Of a DNA stretch of 64,000 nucleotides, positions 1 to 10,200 are shown piece after piece. A program made the translations under genes and the position numbers. The notes below the pieces were generated by a model that saw nothing but the letters and a program-made list of their open reading frames with translations, did not search any database and was not told the origin of the DNA. Source of the DNA: Thamnaconus septentrionalis (lineage: Eukaryota; Chordata; Actinopteri; Tetraodontiformes; Monacanthidae); contig CM020518.1 of the NCBI GenBank assembly GCA_009823395.1, forward strand, positions 13,512,501 through 13,576,500. Direction: 5' to 3'. How positions within the stretch are numbered: the first letter of the stretch is position 1; each line of letters starts with the position of its first letter.

Positions 1-2216
1 AGCAGGTGAGGTCACGCAAGAAGTTTTGTGCAGACTGCACTACTTTTGACCATGGTCGACCTCTTACTGCAGCACCTATATTTCTTTTTTATTGTCTTGT
101 TAGGGTGTATAAATATATATAGACTTGTATATATTTTTTATATTTAGTTGTATGTTTAAAAAAATGCACATGTTAATGTATACTTGTATATATATTTATT
201 TTATTTTACCACTGAGTTGCACATTTGTTTACTTTTTTAAAAAAAAAAGAAAAACAACTTTTGTTGACCATCTTCTCGTTTTGTTTCTGTTTTTTAAGCT
301 CAGTAGAGAGAACGAAGACAAACCGCAGTCAAATTCCCTTTTTGACATGCACAAACTAGGCCAACTCAGCTGATCCCGATTCTGATATTGCACAAGCAAA
401 TATTTTGTGCGCTGTTTATTTTACGTCTGAAGAAATCTGTCCTGTGTTTCTGACTGCAGACAAAGGAGGAGGTGCAGGCTCCAGCAGTGCCTCGGCGGAG
501 CAGGCGGTCCGGGAAGGTCCGCAGGGCACCGAAGGCCCTCGGGACGCCGGTGATTCTGCAGGCTCCGCTCCCGACTCCCCATCCAAGCAGCTGCCCGATC
601 ACATCTCCTTCTTCAGCGGGAACCCTTCGGTGGAGATCGTCCACGGCATCATGCACTTATACAAGACCAAGTGAGTCCAGTCCGGCGTGTTTAGTGCGGA
701 TATTCCTGTCTCATAATAAACCGCTCTGATACTCAAGTGGCCGTTTCAGCGTCTACATTTTCTCTGCCAGGGCAGTGTTTTGATCCAAGTCAACAGTAAT
801 AAACACTCATTCTAAGCCCTATTAAAATGTCTCGCAAAAACAAAACAAAACAAAACAAACCAAAACGAGCTGTTTGCCACTTCGTCCCGTCGCAGCAAGA
901 TGACGTCGCTGACGGACGACGTGCGCCGCAGCGCCATGGTGTGCATCCTCACCGTCCCCGCCACCATGACCAGCCACGACCTCATGAAGCTCATGGCGCC
1001 GTTCAACGACGTCATGGAGCACATGAAGATCATCCGGGATTCCACCCCCAACCAGTACATGGTCCTTCTCAAGTTCTGCACGCAGGTAAGAGTGCTAACC
1101 CTAACCCCTTTTTTCTTTTCTTTTTTCTCTTTTTCTTCTTCTGTTTTTCTCTCTCTCTTTTCCCCCCCTTTGAATCGGACAAAAAAAGGGTTTTGAATCT
1201 AAAACTGAAGGTTTGGGTTGTAAAACTGAACTAACTAATGAGTTGTTTTTTTTCCCCCGGCGCCTCCTCGCTGATCACTCAGGCAGACGCAGACAGTTTT
1301 TACACCGCTTGCAACGGGAACCCGTTTAACTCCATCGAGGACGCGGTGTGTCAGCTGATCTATGTGGAGCGGGCTGAGGTCATCAAATCTGGAGAGGTGC
1401 GTGCAGTTCCCCCGAGGTCTTGCTACAGCCGATCCAAAAGACGAGCCTTTTAGGTCTGTGCGTGAAAGAGCAAACGGAGGAAGCGGCTGCAGGGTCGTCT
1501 CACGGCTGCACTGAGGCTGTGTCTCAATTCAGGGTCTGCACCCTTCGAAACGAGCGTCCTCAGTCTGAAGGTTCGATATTCAAATAAGTAAAAACCCTAC
1601 GTTAAAACTGCATATTTTATGTGAAATTTCAATACCTAAATTTATACGAAGTGTCTTTGCCAGTACGTGCCATTAATTTCAGCTGACTTCCCAGGATTCC
1701 ATGATGCTTTGCAGCAGCACGCAAAGCATCATGGGATACATTAGTACGCAAAGGATAGTAGCGGTGCAGCCTTGGAAATCGGCTAAAACGAGGGCGCATT
1801 TCGAGCGTCCTAAGGACTTTTGGGAATTGGGACGACCCTTCGGCGCAGTGCTATGACGCAACTTCCTTTCAAAATGTGTACTTCAAGGATGCAGACCCTG
1901 AATGGAGACACAGTGTAAGCCTCCACTGAATCATCAAGAGGCCCCGCGCACTTCCCGCCGACAATTTCCTCCCGATCGGTTAACAGCGCATAAGTTATTT
2001 CCCGTCTCTGGACTCCTCCCCCTCCCCTCTCCACCGCCTCCACCTCCCCAGGGGGCCAGCCTGCCGGTGATGGAGCTGACTGAGCTGCCAAAGTGCACCG
2101 TGTGCCTGGAGAGGATGGACGAGTCGGTGAACGGCATCCTCACCACTCTGTGCAACCACAGTTTCCACAGCCAGTGTCTCCAGCGGTGGGAAGATGCCTC
2201 GTGAGTAGATCGATCG

Positions 2217-2253
<37 letters not shown>

Positions 2254-2782
2254 TGTCAAAGCGTTTTCTTTTTTAAGCCATTTTCACTTAGCGATACGCC
2301 TTGTTCTCCTGTTTTTTAAATGGCTTTTCAACCATTCAGCGCAACTTCCGTCCAATTAAGTTCATGATTGGAAGGTATTTGACCCATCTGTTCAAGTTTA
2401 TGTGCGTTTTTTTTCAGGCACACCGTCATATACTCTCATAAAGCCGACCCGTAGCCATGTGACCCACATGCATACAGCCGCTTCAGTCACTTCGGTCATC
2501 ACATGCTCTTTCAGCAGAGTCCCCCTGGTGCTTTCTCAAAGCTTCAGCTCACACGCCGGTTGTTTTTGTCCTCCTGTCCTTTCACAAAAAAAAAGGGGGT
2601 CACGGTCCCACATGTGACCTCACATGAATGCACACCTTCTGCTTTGTCCAGGTGCCCCGTTTGCAGGTACTGCCAAACGCCGGAGCCGGTGGAGGAGAAC
2701 AAGTGCTTCGAATGTGGAGTTCAGGAGGTACCGGAGGATCTCGAGGCCGCCCTGGTTTGGTTTCTCTCCTTCCGTTTGACTC

Positions 2783-2843
<61 letters not shown>

Positions 2844-3977
2844 GAACCTCTGGATCTGCCTGATCTGTGGACACATCGGCTGCGGCCGCTACGTCAGCCG
2901 CCACGCCTACAAGCACTTCGAGGAGACGCAGCACACGTACGCTATGCAGCTCACCAACCACCGCGTGTGGGACTACGCAGGCGGTGAGTCCGAGGCGCTG
3001 TTATGAGCAATAAGCGGCTGTAAAACTGCAATAGCGCAGTTTGGCCATCAGAGGGCAGGAGACGCCCGAGCGTGCTGCAGCTCCGGGCCAAAATCAAGGC
3101 TAATCAGGAGTTGTGATGGGAATGAACTGGTTCTAAGAGCTGGCCCTGTGATGTGAAAGAAGAGAGCCGGCTCCTGATTGGCTGGGAGACATTTTTTTTT
3201 TTCTATTTAAAAATTTAAAAGATTTCAAAGGTGTTATAGCAAAGATTTTGTGCGATGGAGAAATGTAAAAAAAAAATATATATATATCAGAAACAGGATG
3301 AACGGTATAATGAATACCATAGAACACACAGGCACACAAGACTGGCATTTAGTTTTTTTTTTGAATGCCAATCTTGGCTAAACTGAAATTTTTAGCTGAA
3401 AGCTGCTTTTTGTTTGTTTTGCAATTTTTTGTTTTGTTTTGAAGTTGTGTTATGTGTTCTTTCACTTGTACATAGTTGTATTAGCGTGGCCGTTTGTTTT
3501 GGTATGTCGTATTTATTTTTACAGTCCTGTGTTCCATGTTGAGTGTATAACTAATGCACATTTAATATTTTTGATATCATGAACATTAATTATGAACTTT
3601 AGCACATCATCTGCTGATAAAATCTAAGGAACCGCTCGGGAGCCAAAAGGGCCGGAATGCCCATCGCTAATCAGGAGTTTACAGAGGTCTGACGCTTCGA
3701 ATAAACTTAGACGACGCTGATTCACAGTGAATCAATGATATCTACCTGATTCAAACCTCATTCCTCACTGCAGTCGCTGCGGTCGCTGCAGAAACAAACC
3801 TTTAGATAAACATCTGCCCCACTTCTGTGCTTTGGTATGCGTCGTAATGCTGGCTCAACGAAAACTTCCCCGTCCCAAATATTTTATTGTCTATTGTAGC
3901 ACGAAACGCTTTGTTGTCATGTTCATCTGGTCTGTTTCGAGCAAAATGAAAGAGTGAAACAATTCAGCGCTGAAGCC

Positions 3978-4014
<37 letters not shown>

Positions 4015-7000
4015 TGTCAGGGTGTTATATTCAATTATTTAGTTGTGTTTGGCTTGTTCAATATAGCTTTAGTTTGATCATAATATTTAGCATTATTTGA
4101 GTCAATGTGAATGCTTATTAATTCTTTCATTTTTAAGGTATTTTATAGCTCTGGAACGCTAGATTTTCTATACATATGGGTCTGTAAGCATAGGGGGCAG
4201 CACTGGTAAGGGTTGTGGTTTTTACCATGGCGTAAGAACTTCAATTCTCCACCTGGACCATGGACTCCCTACTGAATTCGCTTCCTCGGTGCCTTCGTGG
4301 ACGTTTGATTTGATTCTGATTCGTTCGATTTTGTCAGTTCAGCTTGGATATTGCGGACAAAGCAAAGAAAAGGACAAATGACTTTCTTTTTTTTCCTCTG
4401 TTGGTTTCCAGATAACTACGTGCATCGGCTGGTGGCCAGCAAGACGGACGGCAAGATGGTGCAGTACGAATGCGAAGGGGACCTCTGTCAGGATGAGAAG
4501 ATAGACGCACTTCAGCTGGAGGTACGGCGTCGCAGCGCTGTCACGGCGTCGCTCTCCTCTGTCGTTCAGTCCAACTGAGATGCTCGGCCGTGTCGCCCGC
4601 AGTACTCGTACCTGCTGACCAGTCAGCTGGACTCCCAGAGGATCTACTGGGAGAACAAGATCGTTCACCTGGAGAAGGAAACGGCCGAGGAGGTGGGGAG
4701 GCTCGTTTTTGTTCTCTCGGGGCGTTTCAAGGCTCCGTGTGTCGGGGGTTCCGCGGTAACACGCGGCCGCTCTCTCCGTCCCCCTCAGATCATCAACATG
4801 AAGGCCAAGTTCAAGGAGACGCTGGAGCGCTGCGACAACCTGGAGCGCCGCCTCAACGACATCTGCAAGGAGAAGCAGGGCGTGGAGAAGAAGTAAGTGG
4901 AGGTTCTTTACGCCCGCGTGGTTTCGGGAGGTCCAGGATCGCACGCTTGGTGAGGCGGAGAGGGCCGCAAGGTTCGTGATTGGTCACGAACCTTGAAGGT
5001 TTGAGCCGCTTTGGAGGTTTGTTGTGTCTCTGCAGTGGGAAAGTACAGGACACACAGTTCTTATTATTATTTGATTATGAAACATTTACCAAATTGAAAT
5101 TGGGAACGCATTCAGCTTTCATCTGAACATAATTGAGGAGGGTGCAGTTGAGATTTGGCAGTTTCCACCGTGTCCTCAACGTGTAAAAACGGGAAGGAAT
5201 AAAAACACAAAACAAACATTAATTTGATGCTTGACTTCCATGGAACAGCAATCAATTATTCTCGCCACCTGAAGCCGTTGGCAGCCAATCGCTATAATTT
5301 TCCCTTCCCTGTTTGCACACGTCGAAGCATCTTCTGGGAAATGCTGCACTCTCTGGCGGGAGGAGGGGGAGAAGGATTAAAAAAAAAAAAAAAAAAAAAA
5401 CGTGGCTTCTCCTTGCATAACCTAATCCCAGCTTCTCAGGAGAGTCCCGACTGACCGGCCCTGTGGCTGTGTAGGTGCGCGCAGCTGAACAGCCGCGTGG
5501 CCAAGCTGAGCCTGGAGCTGCAGGAGGAGCAGGAGATGAACAACTGCCTGCGAGCCAACCAGACCCAGCTGCAGTCCAGGCTGGCCGAGGAGGAGCGCAA
5601 GGGAAAAGAGAGCGGTGAGTGAGTCAAAAAAAAAACAGGGGAAAAAAAAAAAAACCAGTCCGCCGGGGTTCCGACTTGCGCCCGGCTGGTTTTGGTGGCC
5701 AAAGAACGCCGAGGGGTCACGCCAGGGCCAATCGCAGCCACGCAAACCCTCGTTCTCCATTTATGAACTTTTCCAAAACAAAGCTTCAAAGAGAACAAAG
5801 CTCAAAGAAGATGAAACGCTGCATTCCAAGTCTTGAATCTTCGCCGTGTGAAGCGAAGTCCCGCCCTTGTGCAGGGCGTCACTCAAGTTTCAAGTTTTTT
5901 TTTTTCAGGTTTCGAGTCTTATTTGTCACATGCACGACGAGAAATGCGATGGCAGCACCTCCAGCACTGCGCCAATGAAAAGATGAGAATCAAGTAGACC
6001 AAGTGAAATATGCTAAATGGACTGCACTTCTATTCCAGCACCTTCACAGCACCACCAAAGCGCTTTAGAACGGCCTCTCACTCACCCGTTGACTCACACA
6101 CTCGTACACCAATGGGTGGCTGGGGGCTGCCAGCCCCACTGGGAGCAATTTATCAAATCAAATCAAATCAAACTCTATTCATATCGCACTTTTCATGCAT
6201 GAAAAGAATGCAACCCAAAGTGCTTCACAGTTTAAAACAAAAGTAAAATGTCAAAACATGCAGCACAATGAACAAATAAAAGCTCGTCCCTCCCATCCCC
6301 TCAAATGGACCCGCCCCTCCACACAAACACATACACACATACTGTACGTCCACACTCATACACACACATGGATATGGAGTTAGGGTTCTGTGTCTTGCCC
6401 AAGGACACAACGACAGACTAGAATGGAGCAGGATTTGAACCGCCAACCTTCCGGTCATTGGACAACCCACTAAAAATAAAATACAAGTGGAAACTAAACT
6501 TAAAAAATAAAAATCAATAGTATATACAGTATATATCCACACCCTTATACACAATCATATACAACTGTATACAAAATATACAACATATTGTCAAGTAATA
6601 TCTATTATTATTGCTCGAAAGCATTATTCTAACATTCCTCAGCGCTTCCATCACCTCTGGCCTGACAGGCTCACTCACTCTAACACTCCGCTCACAGTAT
6701 TTCTGACCCCGTGCGGAACAAAATGACAACGCCAAAATAAACTCCTGAGGAATCTGGATCGACCGGGCGGAGCGAAGTCCCTCTTTCGCAGAGCGGCAAA
6801 CGGCAAGAGCAGCTCCGTCGCGGACAAGGAAGCAGGTCACATTTGGCCCCGAGATTTACTCTGCCGAGTGAAAAGATCGCTTCCGCGTTCGCGCTCCGGT
6901 CGTCAGCGGCCGTGAGACGCAGGTCAGGCCGGGGCGGCGGCGGCGGGCGGCGCCAAGCGCAGCGGTATTCATGAAAGGAGGGCAGCTTAAATGTCACGTT

Positions 7001-8847
7001 CCGAGAGCACGTACGCACCTGCGTGTCTTTTTTTTTTCCCCCTTAGCACTGCAAGGACGCGCGTCGCTTAAACATGCGCCTGGTGTTTACGTGCGGGTGG
7101 CGCTTGTTTAACGAGAGCTGTTTAATGCTCTCAAAGTGTTTTCCCCGCCCGTGAGCCTTTTTAATGGCAACGTTTTTCCAGTTGTTTTTTTTTTTATTAC
7201 TTTGTTGTTGTTTTTTTTATGATGGGCGAGTTTCAGTTCCTGCGGCGTCTCTAATATGTCGTCTCCGATCGGTTTATTTGTCGGCTTTCGGGCTGTTTAT
7301 TAGAAGTACACAAGGGAAAGGAGACGCTCATTAGTGTGCGAGTGAATTATTTTATTGGCCGCTGAGTGATAAATAAAATGGAACGGATCCTGAGGAGGAG
7401 AAGAAGGACGAATGAGTGGAGCTGCTGAACGGAGGTTCTGGCGCTGCCGGTGATTCTGGACCACTGGAGTAAAGAGTCAGTACGTCACCAAAGTCCCAGA
7501 TTGTCCTTGTGATCTCCCGGACCCAATGAGAGCAGCCCGTTCCAATAATAACGTCCTTGATGTGCATGCGTCAACATTTGTTAGCCCTCTGTTTACAGCG
7601 TTCTTCAAAAGAATGCTCAAGCACCTTGTTGGACCCTTCGTGTGTTTGGAGGGAAGACAAATAAGGAGGACAAAACACGTCCCAGCCTGCGGGGCCCTGT
7701 CACAAACCCTGGAGAGGTATCGGTGCCCTTTGTGACATCACAAAGTGACACTTCCTTTTCCTTTCTGGGAATGACGGAGTAGTGGAATCTCCACTTCTTG
7801 GAACTCATTGTTAGAATCTGAATCTTAAGATAAACTAAAGCATGCCTGATCTGATCTGATCTGATCTGATCTGATCTGATCTGATCACTCCAAGTACGAG
7901 AAACGCAAGAAGAAACAGCAAAAAAAAAACCATCACCCTCCTCCAGCCAGCAGGGGGACGCCGTGTTTTTGAAGACCCCCACAGGATGCGAAAGTTCACA
8001 CCATGCGTCAAATTTCACCGTCATGGGCGTTGCCGTCGACTATCAAGTTAAACTCCTCCACCCGGTGGTGACACAGCTCGGATTCACCGTCTCGAAAGTC
8101 GGTCTGACTCATTATTTCTGATCACGTTCTTATCTTGGTTGGCCTTTTCTCCTTTTGTAGATCTGCTTTTCCAAAAAAAAAAAAAAAAAAAAAGAGCAGC
8201 AGTTTACTTTGCGGAGAGGAAGTTGACCCAGCTGTGGTGTGTTGACCTCAACGCTGAGGCCAGCGCTCCTGTATACATTCTGTCACATGGTTGCCGATTT
8301 TTTTCTGACCTGTGCTTCTGGTTTGTTTTTTTTCCTGCTTGGCAGCCATTGGCCATTGGTCACCAATGAAATATGAAAGTAAAATTATTTATTTTTTTTG
8401 CAATTAATGAAACACAATGCATGCGTTGATAAACCAGAGGGACTCTAAATAACTCTATGAAATATGATCCAATTTCATATTAAAGTACACAACAGGGTAG
8501 TTTGAATAGCTCCATCTCAATCAACAACAACAACTACAGTAATAAGTGAATTACTTTGATCAGAACACAAAAGTAACAAGCTTTTTTTTCCAATGTAAAG
8601 AGTAGAAATTACAGATATTTCCGTACAAATGTAGGGAGTAATAATAACAATATACATAGATACCTGAAAAATCTGCTCAAGTAGAGTAACAAAGTATTTG
8701 TACTTTGTTCCTTCCCATCTCTGGTAAATCTGAGGTTGGACGCCGTAAACAGAGAGCTAAAATCTGCTCCACCGGAGCGTCGGCAGCAAACCTCACCATC
8801 TGAAGAGGGCCGTAAGGTGCGACAGAGCGCTGACGAGCCGTGTGCGC

Positions 8848-8894
<47 letters not shown>

Positions 8895-9133
8895 ACCCCT
8901 CAGGCGAGCTGAAGGACGGGACGATAGGGGAGCTCCAGGAGCAGCTCCGCGACGTCATGTTCTACCTGGAGGCCCAGCAGCAGATCGAGCACCTGCCGGC
9001 CGACGCCCGCAGCGAGATCCAGGAGGGGCAGATCAACATCGGCGCCGCCGCCGCCCCGACGACGGACGGGCCCCGCCGAGCCGGGCGCCGCCTCGGCCCG
9101 TGGCCGGCGGGGCCGCGCCGCAGGAGGAAGTAG
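1..9133 (+). CDS. brap: BRCA1-associated protein (BRAP/IMP), RING E3 ubiquitin ligase; 5' exons outside window
   Basis: Cytoplasmic RING E3 ligase; in mammals it binds nuclear localisation signals and restrains Ras-MAPK signalling through KSR. Exons: end of an upstream exon 1-5, then 460-670, 896-1085, 1283-1396, 2052-2200, 2652-2727, 2845-2983, 4412-4521, 4603-4692, 4789-4892, 5475-5614, 8904-9133 (stop TAG). All joins are GT-AG and keep frame. Order of parts: the conserved [23 protein letters not shown] block; an RRM-like BRAP2 domain (about 896-1396); a C3HC4 RING starting [14 protein letters not shown] and ending CPVCRYC (2091-2680); a UBP-type zinc finger with [17 protein letters not shown] and [13 protein letters not shown] (2690-2950); then a coiled coil (4603-9000). 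The C-terminus is short, Ala/Pro-rich and basic (ending GPRRRRK), diverged from the human tail. Intron 5615-8903 is by far the longest here. Near identity to human BRAP through RING and UBP makes the call firm; the N-terminal residues are not visible. Confidence 0.96.
1516..1914. mobile_element. foldback MITE in a brap intron
   Basis: About 400 bp with 30-bp terminal inverted repeats (27 of 30 matching): left end GCTGTGTCTCAATTCAGGG..., right end complementary ...CCCTGAATGGAGACACAGT. At its midpoint is a perfect 14-bp hairpin stem (1699-1712 with 1721-1734, CCATGATGCTTTGC), so the whole unit is a foldback. No open reading frame. The superfamily was not determined; no clear target duplication was seen. 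Confidence 0.65.
2219..2252. repeat. (CA)n microsatellite
   Basis: Sixteen or so CA units immediately downstream of the donor of brap exon 2052-2200. Confidence 0.95.
2783..2840. repeat. (CT)n microsatellite serving as polypyrimidine tract
   Basis: About 28 CT units running straight into the GCAG acceptor of brap exon 2845-2983; the intron is only 117 bp, half of it repeat. Confidence 0.95.
3111..3669. mobile_element. hAT-like non-autonomous DNA transposon with exact 8-bp target duplication
   Basis: Ends are TTGTGATGGG and, in complement, TAGCGATGGG. Both ends are flanked by ATCAGGAG (3103-3110 and 3670-3677). Eight-base duplications and this end sequence fit hAT elements. Internal sequence is AT-rich with GAGCCGGCTC-type palindromic subterminal motifs and no transposase. 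It lies in the brap intron between exons 2845-2983 and 4412-4521. Confidence 0.75.
3980..4011. repeat. poly(A) tract
   Basis: About 32 consecutive A residues in a brap intron; it could be the tail of an old retroposed copy, but no body was recognised. Confidence 0.8.
5880..6470. mobile_element. nested retrotransposon-derived repeats in brap intron
   Basis: A repeat containing ACAGCACCACCAAAGCGCTTTA, then ACCAATGGGTGGCTGG (6009-6145) appears to resume at GTCTTGCCCAAGGACACAAC with GATTTGAACCGCCAACCTTCC (about 6380-6468). Between them lies another fish-type repeat starting with (CAAAT)n and TGCAACCCAAAGTGCTTCACAG (about 6150-6330) plus a CA-rich tract. I recognise both as dispersed repeats of fish genomes; family names are not assigned. 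Confidence 0.5.
7845..7886. repeat. (CTGAT)n pentanucleotide microsatellite
   Basis: Eight CTGAT units in the long brap intron 5615-8903. Confidence 0.95.
8849..8891. repeat. (CTGT)n microsatellite next to a splice acceptor
   Basis: About ten CTGT units ending 12 bases before the acceptor of the last brap exon (8904), so the repeat forms part of the pyrimidine tract. Confidence 0.95.
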
Positions 9134-10200
9134 TCGTAGCAGTAGGAGTCGGCCGGAAAACACTGGAACAAGTCGCTGCCTTTCTTCAGTTCGTGGACAC
9201 GTTTCTTTCCGTTTCGTGTCTTTTCTTCTTCTCCTCTTTTTTTTTTTTTTTTTTCTTTCTTGCAGTCACTTTGTTAACGCGTCGACGTCATTGTGGTCCA
9301 AGCAGCAGGAAGTTAAGACACGACACCGAGGCACTCCTTCGCTTGAAGCAAGAGCGAGAAAAGTTTTGCGAACACGATGGATGGATGGATGGATGGATGG
9401 ATGATGGATGAATCCTTTCTTTTTTTTCTGTTCTCGGGATGTTTGTCTTTCACCGCTGGATAACATTCGGCGGCATAATGTTTGATATTTATTTGATTCG
9501 AAATTCCGCCGTGGTTGCGCCGATAGAGTATTTTTAAATGGAAATATTGGCCTCTCTTTACTGGGAGTGCGAAGAAGAGATGGTACACTGACATTCGTCA
9601 CTCTTTTCCCCTCTCAAGCCTTCACGTTTCGACTTTTCAACTTTTTTTTTCTTTTTTTTTTTTTTTGAAGAAGAAGAAGAAAGTGAAATTTTCAAATGTC
9701 TGTCTGTCCTAAAGCCCTTATTTTTCCATTCTGCAGAAGTCAGAACTCACACACAAAAAAACAACTCAGGATGATAAAGCGGTGGACACTTTGTCTTTTC
9801 GCCCCCGTAGTGTTGCAAAGTCATGCCCACTTTCAGGAAGCCCCCAGCCAGAGGCAGGAAGTATTTTCAGTTGGCTGCTTGAGGCCGACGCCGCGCTAGC
9901 GCCAACGTCTCTGAGAGAGGGAAGGTAGTGCCATTTACTTGGAAACCAAAGTTTCTTAAACGACTAAGAAGATAATGCTCTTAAAATTAGAAATGAAAAA
10001 AGATTAGCGCTCTTATTTTATTACTGTCTTTTTTGTTCGTGTAAAAAAAAAAAAAAAAAGTGAAGCTTTTTTGACAGCTGTAGGACATGTTTATCACTTA
10101 ATCGCAATTCCAAGCAATGTGGATCAGGATGTGATTGTTAATAACAGCAGCAATCAATGTGTCAATTGAAATAAAATAGAGATGTTTTCATCAATCGTTG
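9134..10200 (+). other. brap: probable brap 3' untranslated region with poly(A) signal
   Basis: Non-coding stretch after the brap stop codon. It contains T-rich runs, a (GGAT)n tract near 9375-9412 and a canonical AATAAA at 10170-10175, the first one found downstream of the stop. Cleavage would be expected 10-30 bases later. The extent is inferred from the signal only. Confidence 0.5.
10170..10175 (+). terminator. brap: poly(A) signal, probable brap
   Basis: AATAAA, first canonical signal after the brap stop codon, about 1.04 kb downstream. Confidence 0.45.

Larger units (their letters stand above)
2091..2950 (+). other. brap: brap RING and UBP zinc-finger coding exons
   Basis: Three consecutive exons (2052-2200, 2652-2727, 2845-2983) carry all the zinc ligands. 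The RING cysteines of CTVC, the C-NHSFH-C core and the CPVC pair are all present. The last pair sits in the next exon, so the RING is split by an intron. The UBP finger begins in the same exon (KCFECG) and finishes in the next ([12 protein letters not shown], then conserved His residues in SRHAYKHF and TQHTYAM). No zinc ligand is missing, so the ligase should be active. Confidence 0.93.

Noticed and set aside
3980..4011. Poly(A) tract as evidence of a processed retrocopy
   Set aside because: No gene-like body or flanking duplication found beside it.
8842..9411. Alternative frame across the last brap exon
   Set aside because: Begins in the (CTGT)n tract and runs out of the brap frame; the [11 protein letters not shown] frame matches BRAP.
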